Shown here one piece after another: positions 7,955-16,076 of a DNA stretch of 64,000 nt (positions are counted from its first letter, which is position 1; every line of letters starts with the position of its first letter). The translations under genes and the position numbers were made by a program. Under the pieces are notes generated by a model. That model made no database searches, was not told the origin of the DNA, and saw only the letters and a program-made list of their open reading frames with translations. The stretch is from NCBI GenBank assembly GCA_013297865.1, contig JAAFIP010000004.1, forward strand, positions 248,001-312,000, given 5' to 3'. Source of the stretch: Polaromonas sp. (lineage in GTDB: Bacteria; Pseudomonadota; Gammaproteobacteria; Burkholderiales; Burkholderiaceae_C).

Positions 7955-10917
7955 CTAACACCATCACCCCCGAGCTAATCCGCGTCGCTCTTACGCACCT
8001 ATCAGCCAAACTACCCCGCGATGATTGGGCCCGCATTGGCATGGCCATCAAGTCTGAATTTGCAGACGATACGGGCTTTGCGCTGTTTGACCAATGGAGC
8101 AGCACCGCAGAGGGCTACAGCGCAGCCTCTGCCAAAGCCACTTGGAAAAGCATTAAGCCGGGCGGCGGTGTGACCATTGCCACACTGATACACGAAGCGC
8201 AGCAAAACGGCTTTGTGCTGACTGACAGCCTGGCACCCAGAGTGCAGCCCAGCCCCGAGCAGCTACAGCAGCAGGCCCGCGACCGGGCCGCCGCTGCGCA
8301 GCGTGACCGTGAGGCTACGGCTGCCCAGCACGCGGCCACTGCAGCGCAAGCTGTGGAGCGCTGGGACAAAGCCAGCGACAGCCCACCACAGGGCAGCGAG
8401 GGCGCAACACACAGCGTTGAAGCCCCTTACCTAGCCCGTAAGGGCGTGCAGGGCTACGGTGTGCGCTATGAGGCCAGCGGCGCGGTGCTGGTGCCTTTGC
8501 GTGATGCGGCGGGCATATTGTGGAATCTGCAAACCATCTTGCCAGCCAAGCCAGCGCAGGGCGGCGACAAATTGTTCATGAAGGGTGGCCGCAAGTCTGG
8601 GCTGTGGCACATGCTGGGGGCAGTGGCTGGCAGCGAGGCCCCGGCCATGGTGCTGATTGCAGAGGGCTGCGCCACCGCTGCCAGCTTGCACCAGGCCACA
8701 GGCTACCCGGTGGCCTGCGCCTTTGATGCGGGCAACTTGAAAGCTGTGGCCACCAACCTACGCGCCGTTTACCCAGCCGCTGCGCTGGTGCTGTGTGGCG
8801 ATGATGACCACGGCACACAGGCCAGCACAGGCCGCAACCCCGGCAGAGAAAAGGCCACCGCTGCAGCCCAAGCCGTGAAGGGTGTGGCTGTGTTCCCCGC
8901 TGGCTTGCTGGCTGGTGAAACTGACTTCAATGATCTGCACGCACGGGAGGGTATAGAGACTGTGCGAACACAAGTGCAGGCTGCGATGGATGCTTTCAAT
9001 GCGCAAAAGTCTGCTACAAAAAAGGGTGTAGAAAGTACACCCTTTGCGGATGGTGCGCAAAGCGCTGCGCCTGGCCATGTTGGTGAACCGCACAACGACA
9101 ACGACCCTTTCCAAGTGCGTGACGATGGCGTGTGGTTTTGTGGTCGTGATCGTGATGGCAAAGCAGCATCACCAATTTGGTTATGCAGCCGCCTGGATAT
9201 TAAAACCGGGGTGCGCGATTTTTCTGGCGTGGGCTTTGGGCTATTACTTGAGTTCCCCGATATGCTGGGGCTACCCCAAGAATGGGTAATGCCAAAGCGG
9301 TTGCTGGCTGGCGATGGCAACGAAATTCGTTCTACGCTTTTGTACATGGGACTAGACATTGCACCAGGCGCGGCGGCCCGTGCACTGTTGATACGCTACA
9401 TCCAAAGCCGCAAGCCACCCATGCCCTACGCACGCACCACCGACCGCACGGGCTGGCACAAGACAGACTTAGGGCCAGCGGTCTACGTGATGCCTAAGCA
9501 AACTATCACCAGCGCAGAGAGTGAACGGGTAATTTACCAAAGCGATAGCGCCATGGAAAACACCTTTCGCAGTGCTGGCACCCTAGACCAATGGCGTAGC
9601 AAAGTGGCGTCAATCTGCGTGGGCAATAGTCGCCTAGCCTTTAGCGTGAGCTGCGCTTTTGCGGGTGTTTTGCTGCGCTGGGTGGGTGGTGAATCAGGTG
9701 GGTTTCATATCTGGGGAAATGGTTCTTTGGGCAAAAGCACAATCCAAAAAATAGCTGCGTCGGTGTTTGGTGGTGCAAGCTTTAAGCAGTCTTGGCGTAG
9801 TACGGACAACGCCCTTGAATCCACAGCAGCGCAGCATTGTGATGCACTTCTCATACTTGACGAACTCAAGGAGATTGATCCCAAGTTGGCGGGTGAAACT
9901 GCGTACATGCTTGGCAACGAGCAGGGTAAAGCGCGTGCCAATCGAACGGCACAGCCAAAACCCAAGGCGACTTGGAAACTACTCTTTCTATCGACTGGTG
10001 AAATTACGTTAGCGCAGCATATTGCCTCTGTCGGTAAATCTATTCATGCTGGGCAATTAACACGCATGGCGAATATACCAATGGACGCGGGTGCAAACTT
10101 GGGGGCGTTCGAGGACTTGCATGGTTTAGAAAGTGGTGGCGCATTTAGTTTGGCCATTAAGGGATTAGCCGACAAATACTACGGATGTGCTGGTGTGGCA
10201 TTTATCCAGCACGTCATCGACACGCAGAGTGGGATTGCACAGCGTAGCAAAACGGCCATAGACGCGATTACCACCGCATGGATACCTGCAAATAGTAGTG
10301 GACAAGTACACCGGGTGGCGGGGCGCTTCGCACTGGTTGCAGAGGCCGGGGAGTTGGCAACCAAGGCGGGGATCACGGGCTGGCCTGTGGGTGAAGCCAC
10401 AAGGGCCGCAAAGACCTGCTTTGATGCTTGGTTGTTAGATCGTGGAGGTAATGGGGACACCGAGCAATACGCCATGCTGGCACAGGTGCGCAACTTCATA
10501 CAGTTGCACGGGGCGGGCCGCTTTACCTGGTGGCACCGTGCGGGTGATGACCATGCGCCCAACACACTGTCACGGGCAGGGTACCGCCGCATGGTCACGC
10601 CAGAGGGCAAGCCTATCAAGGCCAATACAGACCACCAGCGCGAGTACGGCGAAAAAATCAGCGATGGTGATGCAGAGCAAACCAGCGTGGAGTATTTCAT
10701 CTTCCCCGAGGTGTTCGATAAAGAGGTGTGCCAGGGCTTTGACCCCGTGGCTGTGAAGCGCCTGCTGTTGGAGAAAGGGCACTTAGAGCCGACGATCATC
10801 AAAGGCACAGGTGATAAGCCCGACAAAACGCGCTATGACCAAAGACAGCGGCTACCAGGCATGGGCAATGCCAATGTAATCAAGCTCAAAGCCAGCATCC
10901 TAGAGTTGGCAGAGTAA
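7951..10917 (+). CDS. Primase/helicase with Toprim and DUF927 domains
   Basis: This 988-residue replication protein probably primes and unwinds the element's DNA, as alpha protein does in phage P4. In order it shows a PriCT-like N-terminal domain (LSAKLPRDDWARIGMAIKSE, residues about 17-36), a Toprim domain at about 230-330 with acidic motifs IAEGCATA and CGDDDHGT, and a DUF927-type superfamily 3 ATPase. The Walker A motif is GNGSLGKST at about 588 and Walker B is LLILDELKEID at about 635. Its ATG overlaps the preceding stop. Iteron-like repeats lie upstream near 4.6-4.9 kb and downstream near 11.1 kb, which fits an origin-binding role. Confidence 0.88.
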   Translation: MTNTITPELIRVALTHLSAKLPRDDWARIGMAIKSEFADDTGFALFDQWSSTAEGYSAASAKATWKSIKPGGGVTIATLIHEAQQNGFVLTDSLAPRVQPSPEQLQQQARDRAAAAQRDREATAAQHAATAAQAVERWDKASDSPPQGSEGATHSVEAPYLARKGVQGYGVRYEASGAVLVPLRDAAGILWNLQTILPAKPAQGGDKLFMKGGRKSGLWHMLGAVAGSEAPAMVLIAEGCATAASLHQATGYPVACAFDAGNLKAVATNLRAVYPAAALVLCGDDDHGTQASTGRNPGREKATAAAQAVKGVAVFPAGLLAGETDFNDLHAREGIETVRTQVQAAMDAFNAQKSATKKGVESTPFADGAQSAAPGHVGEPHNDNDPFQVRDDGVWFCGRDRDGKAASPIWLCSRLDIKTGVRDFSGVGFGLLLEFPDMLGLPQEWVMPKRLLAGDGNEIRSTLLYMGLDIAPGAAARALLIRYIQSRKPPMPYARTTDRTGWHKTDLGPAVYVMPKQTITSAESERVIYQSDSAMENTFRSAGTLDQWRSKVASICVGNSRLAFSVSCAFAGVLLRWVGGESGGFHIWGNGSLGKSTIQKIAASVFGGASFKQSWRSTDNALESTAAQHCDALLILDELKEIDPKLAGETAYMLGNEQGKARANRTAQPKPKATWKLLFLSTGEITLAQHIASVGKSIHAGQLTRMANIPMDAGANLGAFEDLHGLESGGAFSLAIKGLADKYYGCAGVAFIQHVIDTQSGIAQRSKTAIDAITTAWIPANSSGQVHRVAGRFALVAEAGELATKAGITGWPVGEATRAAKTCFDAWLLDRGGNGDTEQYAMLAQVRNFIQLHGAGRFTWWHRAGDDHAPNTLSRAGYRRMVTPEGKPIKANTDHQREYGEKISDGDAEQTSVEYFIFPEVFDKEVCQGFDPVAVKRLLLEKGHLEPTIIKGTGDKPDKTRYDQRQRLPGMGNANVIKLKASILELAE

Positions 10918-11067
10918 GTACCAGGCCATACAGCTTGAACGTGGGCGGGCGGCGGCGGTGGCCGCGTGCGTGGGGTTTGTTTTCGCGCTGTATTTTTCCA
11001 ATAGAAGACGTGTCCACACCCCCGCACTGCCCGCCCCATATCCTTGATGGACGGCAATGGACACAGT

Positions 11068-11181
11068 TGCCCTCACTGCTCTCACCGTTTTTAGGTTTGC
11101 CCTCACTGCCTATGAGGGCAGCAAACCCGCATGGATAAAGGGCTGCAGCCCGATTTTGCATTTGCCCTCACTGCCCTCACT
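11068..11181. repeat. Right iteron-like repeat cluster
   Basis: TGCCCTCACT occurs exactly at 11068-11077, 11098-11107, 11163-11172 and 11172-11181, the last two sharing a base. A complementary TGAGGGCA lies at 11113-11120. This is the complement of the AGTGAGGGCA decamer found upstream near 4.7 kb, so the two clusters face each other across the cargo and replication genes. In phage P4 the alpha protein needs two such regions, ori and crr. The analogy is inference. Confidence 0.55.
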
Positions 11182-11214
11182 TTTAAAACACGCCAACCCG
11201 AGTTGGCAGGCCGT

Positions 11215-11334
11215 GAGTGCAGGCCATTTGCAAGGTACTTCCTGGGGTTTGGGCCTACACGGGTAATTCGTGCCCCGTTGAAAGTGTGTTCACCCATGCA
11301 GTTCTTGGGTAGTCATTCAGGTAGTCACCCCTCC
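11215..11334 (+). repeat. 120-base direct repeat, copy 1
   Basis: This runs from GAGTGCAGG to a C-rich end. It matches copy 2 at 11472-11591 with about twelve substitutions and one single-base gap, counted by eye. The best conserved part is the centre (CTGGGGTTTGGGCCT and GTGTGTTCACCCATGC). The repeat includes TCAGGTAGTCACCCC near its end. Function unknown. It may be a replication element, a regulatory RNA pair or the relic of a tandem duplication. Confidence 0.6.
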
Positions 11335-11471
11335 CCCCATCAAGGTACTTCCACCTGGTTCGCTGGCACGGGTCGAAACGAGCGTGATTAAAGACTGTTG
11401 CGCCCGCCTGCTAAGGGGGTTAAGTGAAGACGCTGCCTATCGCTTCAATCGCTGGTGCATCCCGTGCCCGC

Positions 11472-11591
11472 GAGTGCAGGCATTTGCATGGTACTCCCTG
11501 GGGTTTGGGCCTGCACAGGTAATTCGTGCTCCATTGAAAGTGTGTTCACCCATGCGGTGCTTGGGTACTCAGTCAGGTAGTCACCCCTTCC
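11472..11591 (+). repeat. 120-base direct repeat, copy 2
   Basis: This is the second copy of the repeat at 11215-11334, in the same orientation and spaced 257 bases start to start. The 137 bases between copies do not repeat. Neither copy has an obvious hairpin followed by a T run, so these are not simple terminators. Confidence 0.6.
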
Positions 11592-11823
11592 TACGCGGGT
11601 CCTTCCCGGCCTGGCCAACCATGCGGGGACGAAACGACCCCAAAAACTCTCTAGGTTTCTATTCGTCCATGGGGTAAGTAAGTTGCAGCTCACGTTGTTA
11701 CCTAGCCCAGGGGGGGCATCAAAAGTCTAGGTGTTTGACCATCGAACACCGATTGTTGTCATTCGCGTGTATTCCCGGGAAATTGGGAGGGAGGGGGGTA
11801 TTGCTTTTGTAAGCTACCGATCG

Positions 11824-11856
11824 TGTACCCCCAAAGTACCCCCATATATACCCCCG
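11824..11856. promoter_or_regulatory. Candidate integrase arm-type binding sites (right)
   Basis: TGTACCCCCA at 11824-11833, AGTACCCCCA at 11835-11844 and a weaker TATACCCCCG at 11847-11856 repeat the motif found at 3332-3370 beside the integrase gene. They lie about 110 bases inside the right attachment site. Matching clusters just inside both ends support their role as integrase arm sites and support the assigned element borders. Confidence 0.5.
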
Positions 11857-11926
11857 CAAGTGCCCGGATGGTGCTACACTTTCACGGACGCTAATGCACG
11901 ATAAAACGGCGTTTTCAGAGGGGAAA

Positions 11927-11963
11927 TAAAAAAGCCCGGATGGCTTTGAACCTGTCCGAGCTT
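11927..11963 (-). terminator. Rho-independent terminator after tRNA-Thr, minus strand
   Basis: On the minus strand AGCTCGGA (11962-11955) pairs with TCCGGGCT (11940-11933), eight pairs including one G-T, and is followed by a run of T residues. It lies six bases after the tRNA-Thr CCA end. If the attachment site is correct, this terminator was supplied by the element and replaced the original one at 3218-3250. Confidence 0.7.
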
Positions 11964-11966
11964 TGA

Positions 11967-11983
11967 TGTGGTGCCCATGAGCG
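11967..11983. repeat. Candidate attachment site at the right end, within tRNA-Thr
   Basis: TGTGGTGCCCATGAGCG includes the complement of the tRNA CCA end and acceptor stem. It matches 3256-3271 with one extra C. Insertion at this site leaves the tRNA gene complete, the standard outcome for P4-type integrases. Confidence 0.5.
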
Positions 11984-12044
11984 GAATCGAACTGCTGACC
12001 TACGCGTTACGAGTGCGTTGCTCTACCAACTGAGCTACATGGGC
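11969..12044 (-). tRNA. tRNA-Thr (anticodon CGU)
   Basis: This 76-base cloverleaf on the minus strand has the acceptor GCCCATG paired with CATGGGC, a D-arm GCTC/GAGC, the anticodon loop CTCGTAA with anticodon CGT, a T-loop TTCGATT and an encoded CCA. The anticodon stem appears to have an A-C mismatch at its loop end, and the T-stem has an A-C mismatch at its fourth pair. Both are odd for a chromosomal tRNA. The gene is the integration target of the element to its left. Confidence 0.88.
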
Positions 12045-12072
12045 TTATGGATAAATTATAGCGTGGGCAAGG

Positions 12073-13086
12073 CTACTGGGCTTCCCGATGGTAGGCGGTA
12101 ACGCGCTCGACCTCGTTTTTCGAGCCCAGCACCACGCTCACGCGTTCGTGCAGCTTGGTGGGCTGCAGGTCCAAAATGCGCTGGTGTCCGTTGGTGGCTG
12201 CGCCGCCGGCCTGCTCGATCAGCCAGCTCATGGGGTTGGCCTCGTACATCAGGCGCAGTTTGCCGGCTTTTTCGGGCTCGCGTTTGTCCCAGGGATACAT
12301 GAAGACACCGCCGCGTGTGAGGATGCGGTGCACGTCGGCCACCATTGACGCGATCCAGCGCATGTTGAAGTCTTTGCCGCGCGGGCCTTCCTTGCCCTGC
12401 AGGCATTCGTCAATGTACTTGCGCACGGGTGGGGCCCAGTGGCGCATATTGCTCATGTTGATGGCAAACTCCTTGGTGTCAGCAGGCACCTGCACGTTTT
12501 CCTGGGTCAGTACAAAGCTGCCTTGCTCGCGGTCGAGCGTGAACATCGCCACACCGTCGCCCACGGTGAGTACCAGCGTGGTTTGCGGGCCATAGACACA
12601 GTAGCCCGCGGCCACCTGCTTGTTGCCGGCCTGCAGAAAATCTTTTTCCTCAATGCCTGCGTCATGGTCATCAGGCTTTTTGAGCACGCTGAAAATTGTG
12701 CCAATGCTCACGTTGACGTCAATATTGCTGGAGCCGTCCAGTGGGTCAAACAGCAGCAGATACTCACCCTGCGGATAGCGGTTGGGCACCAGGTAAATGC
12801 TGTCCATCTCCTCACTGGCCATGGCCGCCAGATGGCCGCCCCATTCGTTGGCTTCGATCAGCACCTCGTTGGCAATGATGTCCAGCTTCTTCTGAATCTC
12901 GCCTTGCACATTCTCCGTACTGGCCGTGCCCAGCACACCGCCCAGCGCGCCCTTGTTGACGGCGTAGCTGATGTTTTTACAACTGCGCGCCACCACCTCT
13001 AGCAGCAACCGCAACTGCGGCGGAATCCGCCCATCCTGGCGCTGCTGCTCTACGAGGTATCTGGTGAGTGATATTTTGCTGGTCAT
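12073..13086 (-). CDS. fbp: Fructose-1,6-bisphosphatase class I
   Basis: This 337-residue enzyme removes the 1-phosphate from fructose 1,6-bisphosphate in gluconeogenesis and the Calvin cycle. The metal-binding signature [17 protein letters not shown] is intact at about residues 117-133, and the N-terminal [12 protein letters not shown] is typical of proteobacterial class I enzymes. Length is normal. The substrate-loop residues near [20 protein letters not shown] are present. The gene reads toward tRNA-Thr, 28 bases away, and its upstream side is separated from pepN by a large inverted repeat. Confidence 0.97.
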   Translation of the reverse strand: MTSKISLTRYLVEQQRQDGRIPPQLRLLLEVVARSCKNISYAVNKGALGGVLGTASTENVQGEIQKKLDIIANEVLIEANEWGGHLAAMASEEMDSIYLVPNRYPQGEYLLLFDPLDGSSNIDVNVSIGTIFSVLKKPDDHDAGIEEKDFLQAGNKQVAAGYCVYGPQTTLVLTVGDGVAMFTLDREQGSFVLTQENVQVPADTKEFAINMSNMRHWAPPVRKYIDECLQGKEGPRGKDFNMRWIASMVADVHRILTRGGVFMYPWDKREPEKAGKLRLMYEANPMSWLIEQAGGAATNGHQRILDLQPTKLHERVSVVLGSKNEVERVTAYHREAQ

Positions 13087-13122
13087 GTTTTGTATCTTAG
13101 CTGGCTTATGGGAGAGAGAGAA

Positions 13123-13322
13123 CTTCCGGACGCGAAGGGCGCGAAGGTTACGCGAAGGACGCGAAAGAAAACCGAAAAGAAGAAAAATTAAAAAATAAAA
13201 TCTGAAAAACGAGAATGCTAAACAGATTCAATTAAATCATTTCTATCAATAAAAATTTTTGATATTTTCTTTTGTCTTCTTTCGCGTCCTTCGCGTAATC
13301 TTTGCGTCCTTCGCGTCCGGAA
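13123..13322. repeat. Large imperfect inverted repeat between fbp and pepN
   Basis: The left arm at about 13123-13190 (starting CTTCCGGACGCGAAGG) is the near complement of the right arm at about 13261-13322 (ending CCTTCGCGTCCGGAAG), with an AT-rich centre of about 70 bases. Inside each arm a CGCGAAGG-type unit repeats three to four times. Such structures are known as dispersed palindromic elements between genes in Comamonadaceae and related groups. This one fills nearly the whole 284-base gap, so it may also end transcription from pepN. Confidence 0.7.
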
Positions 13323-13370
13323 GTCCGGCTGTTCGGATTTCAGGCTGTCCGATGTCGTCCTCTGAGCGTG

Positions 13371-16076
13371 TTAATCCGCCAAAGCCCGCGAAACCACCTC
13401 GCGCACGTCGTTGCTCAGGTCGCTCTTGGCGGCAACGCGTTTGATGGCTTCCAGGGCTGCGTTTTGGTAAGGTGGGGCCAGCTTTTTCCAGCGGTCCATG
13501 GCGCGGGCCAGGCGGGCGGCGACTTGGGGGTTGATTGGGTCCAGCGCCAGCACCTGCTCGGCCCAGAAGACGTAGCCAGCGGCATCAAGGCGGTGGAAGC
13601 CACCGGGGTTGCCGTTGCAGTAGCTGAAGATGACGCTGCGTGCGCGGTTGGGGTTTTTGATGTTGAAGTCCGGGTGCTGCATCAGGCTGCGCACGCGCGG
13701 CAGGATGTCGCCACCGCGGTCACTGGCGCCTGCCTGCAGCGAGAACCATTTGTCCAGTACCAAGGCCTCGTCCTTGAACAGGGTGTAAAACCGCTCCAGT
13801 GCAGGCGCAGCCAGGGCGTGGCCGCTGCCCAGCAGGGCAGACAGTGCGCCAAAGCGGTCGGTCATATTGCCTGCGTCCTTGAAGCGCTGGTAGGTTTTGC
13901 CGGGCCAGACGGTGTCGCCGGTGTCACGCGCGGCCAGACAGAGCATGCCTTGGGCCATATTGGCCAGCGCGCGGCGGCCGCTGCTGACGGCATCGGGGCT
14001 GTAGCCGCTAGGGTTTTGATGGGTGTCAAAAGCCCAGGCCCAGTCGGCCTGCAGGGCCATGGCGATGGTGCTGCGCATGGCCTCGCGTACCGCATGGATG
14101 CGCTGAGGGTCCACCACCTCCAGCTGCTCGGCGATATAGGTCTCTGAGGGCAGGGTGAGCACCAGCTCCTTGAAGGCTGCGTCCAGCTCGGGGTTGCGCA
14201 GCACGGTGCGCAGTGCGCCCACAAAGGCGGATTGGGCAAACTTCTGTGTATCAAACGGGGCTGCAGAGCCCTGTAATGTCGCGGGGGCAGCTATAAATTC
14301 CATAGCGTGCTGCATGCCCAGCCGCTGCGCGGCTTCCCAGCGGTTGAAGGGGTCGCTGTCGTGGGCCAGCAGGGTCAGCAGCTGTGCCTGCGTGTAGTCA
14401 AACTCCAGAATCACTGGCGCGCTGAAGCCGCGCAGGATGGACGGCACAGGCTCGGCATCCACATGGATGAACTGCAGCACTTCGCTGGCCTGCGTCATCA
14501 CAAACGTGCGCTGGCCTGGCACGGCGTGCGCCTCGGTGGCCAGCTGCAGGGGCAGGTCGTGGCCCTGGGGTGCCACCAGGCCCAGATTGAGCGGGATGAC
14601 AAAAGGTTCTTTGCTGGGCTGGCCGGGGGTGGGCGGGCAGCTTTGCGACAGGTGCAGTGCGTAGGTGCGCGCCTGTGCGTCATACACGCCGTGGGCCTTC
14701 ACTCGCGGTGTGCCTGCCTGGCTGTACCAGCGCTTGAACTGCGCCAGCAGTGTGGCCAGGGCCGACTGCGGGTTGGCATCGGCAATCGCCTGGGCAAACT
14801 CGTCGCAGGTCACGGCCTGGCCGTCATGGCGCTTGAAATATTCGGTCATGCCTCTGGCAAAGCCTTCGCGGCCCACCAGGGTCTGCATCATGCGCACCAC
14901 CTCGGCACCTTTTTCGTAAATGGTGACGGTGTAGAAGTTGTTGATCTCCTGGTAGGCATCAGGGCGCACCGGGTGGGCCATGGGGCCCGCGTCCTCGGGG
15001 AACTGGGCGGTGCGCAGCACGCGCACGTCTTCAATGCGCTTGACTGCCTTGGCCGACGGCGTGGGGCACAGGTCCTGGCTGAACTCCTGGTCGCGAAAGA
15101 CGGTCAGGCCTTCCTTGAGCGAGAGCTGAAACCAGTCGCGGCAGGTGATGCGGTTGCCCGTCCAGTTGTGAAAATACTCATGGCCCACCACGCTTTCGAT
15201 GTTGGCGTAGTCGGTGTCGGTGGCGGTTGTCTGGTTGGCCAGCACGTACTTGGTGTTGAAGATGTTCAGGCCCTTGTTTTCCATCGCGCCCATGTTGAAG
15301 TCGCTGGTGGCGACGATCATGAAACGCTCCAGGTCCAGCGGCAGGCCAAAGCGCGCCTCGTCCCAGGCCACGCTGGCCATCAGCGAGTGCATGGCGTGCT
15401 CGGTTTTGTCCAGGTCGCCGCGGCGCACAAAGACCTGCAGCAGATGGTCTTTGCCAGCGCGCGAGGTGATGCGCTGCTCGCGCGCCACCAGGTTGCCTGC
15501 GACCAGCGCGAACAAATAGCAAGGCTTTTTGTGCGGGTCTACCCATTTGGCAAAGTGGCGGCCATCTTCCAGCGTGCCTTGCTCCACCAGATTGCCGTTG
15601 GACAGCAGCACCGGATAGGCCTTGGCGTCTGCACGCAGCGTCACGGTGTACATCGACATGACGTCGGGGCGGTCCAGGAAATAGGTGATGCGGCGAAAGC
15701 CCTCGGCCTCGCACTGCGTGAAAAATGTGTCCTGGCTGACATACAGGCCCATGAGCTTGGTGTTCTTGGTGGGCGCGCAGGTGGTGAAAATCTCGATCTC
15801 GCAGGCGTCGGGCAGGTTGTCCAGCACCAGGGTGTCGCCATCCATCTTGAACGAGCAGCCCTGGCCATTGACCTGCACACGGGCCAGGTTGAGCTCATCG
15901 CCGTCCAGGCGCAGCGGCTGCACCGGCACGTCCAGGTTGCGGCGCACCTGCATTTTGCTGAGCACGCGGGTTTTGGTGGGGTCAAGATCAAAGCTCAGGT
16001 CTACGGTGTCTATCCAGTAGGCCGGGGCAGTGTAGTCAGCGCGCTTGACGAGCGCTGCGGTGGCTTCACGCAACAT
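13371..16076 (-). CDS. pepN: Aminopeptidase N (M1 zinc metallopeptidase)
   Basis: This 901-residue cytosolic aminopeptidase trims N-terminal residues from peptides. The substrate-binding GAMEN motif (MGAMENKGLNIFN) lies at about residues 259-271 and the zinc motif HEYFHNW at about 297-303, with the third ligand in LKEGLTVFRDQE. The C-terminal helical region is long, as in the Escherichia coli type. Length is normal. At 14264-14308 the gene contains a copy of the dispersed repeat of this genome, encoding MEFIAAPATLQGS near residues 591-604, apparently without breaking the frame. The start overlaps the end of the HAD phosphatase gene by 11 bases. Confidence 0.96.
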   Translation of the reverse strand: MLREATAALVKRADYTAPAYWIDTVDLSFDLDPTKTRVLSKMQVRRNLDVPVQPLRLDGDELNLARVQVNGQGCSFKMDGDTLVLDNLPDACEIEIFTTCAPTKNTKLMGLYVSQDTFFTQCEAEGFRRITYFLDRPDVMSMYTVTLRADAKAYPVLLSNGNLVEQGTLEDGRHFAKWVDPHKKPCYLFALVAGNLVAREQRITSRAGKDHLLQVFVRRGDLDKTEHAMHSLMASVAWDEARFGLPLDLERFMIVATSDFNMGAMENKGLNIFNTKYVLANQTTATDTDYANIESVVGHEYFHNWTGNRITCRDWFQLSLKEGLTVFRDQEFSQDLCPTPSAKAVKRIEDVRVLRTAQFPEDAGPMAHPVRPDAYQEINNFYTVTIYEKGAEVVRMMQTLVGREGFARGMTEYFKRHDGQAVTCDEFAQAIADANPQSALATLLAQFKRWYSQAGTPRVKAHGVYDAQARTYALHLSQSCPPTPGQPSKEPFVIPLNLGLVAPQGHDLPLQLATEAHAVPGQRTFVMTQASEVLQFIHVDAEPVPSILRGFSAPVILEFDYTQAQLLTLLAHDSDPFNRWEAAQRLGMQHAMEFIAAPATLQGSAAPFDTQKFAQSAFVGALRTVLRNPELDAAFKELVLTLPSETYIAEQLEVVDPQRIHAVREAMRSTIAMALQADWAWAFDTHQNPSGYSPDAVSSGRRALANMAQGMLCLAARDTGDTVWPGKTYQRFKDAGNMTDRFGALSALLGSGHALAAPALERFYTLFKDEALVLDKWFSLQAGASDRGGDILPRVRSLMQHPDFNIKNPNRARSVIFSYCNGNPGGFHRLDAAGYVFWAEQVLALDPINPQVAARLARAMDRWKKLAPPYQNAALEAIKRVAAKSDLSNDVREVVSRALAD
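14264..14308. repeat. Dispersed repeat copy inside pepN
   Basis: AATGTCGCGGGGGCAGCTAT matches the family core AATATCGCGGGAGCAGCTA with a few changes and is followed by an AT-rich segment ending in CATAGCG, as in the copy at 43691. It lies wholly within pepN and keeps the frame. Confidence 0.6.

Larger units (their letters stand above)
10918..11823. other. Non-coding replication/regulatory region of the element
   Basis: This stretch of about 0.9 kb has no convincing gene. It holds four exact TGCCCTCACT decamers between 11068 and 11181, an opposed TGAGGGCA at 11113-11120, and two 120-base direct repeats at 11215 and 11472. Short open frames run through the 120-base repeats, but I do not call them genes because changes between copies fall mostly in codon positions that alter the protein. 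An origin or a regulatory RNA is more likely. Confidence 0.5.
3256..11983. mobile_element. Integrated P4-like genetic element beside tRNA-Thr
   Basis: This is about 8.7 kb bounded by a short direct repeat of the tRNA-Thr 3' end. It contains a P4-type tyrosine integrase at one end, an AlpA-type regulator, a primase/helicase of the kind used by satellite phages and integrative elements, toxin-antitoxin genes and iteron-like repeats. No capsid, portal, terminase or conjugation gene is present. It is therefore either a satellite that depends on a helper phage or an excisable replicating element without its own transfer functions. All recognised genes read in the plus direction. The internal gene at 6436 is AT-richer than its neighbours. 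Confidence 0.75.

Noticed and set aside
11131-11677. Two short open frames with similar translations across the 120-base repeats
   Set aside because: The similarity comes from the DNA repeat. Four of the six base changes in the shared coding stretch that I compared alter the protein, and no start signal is seen.
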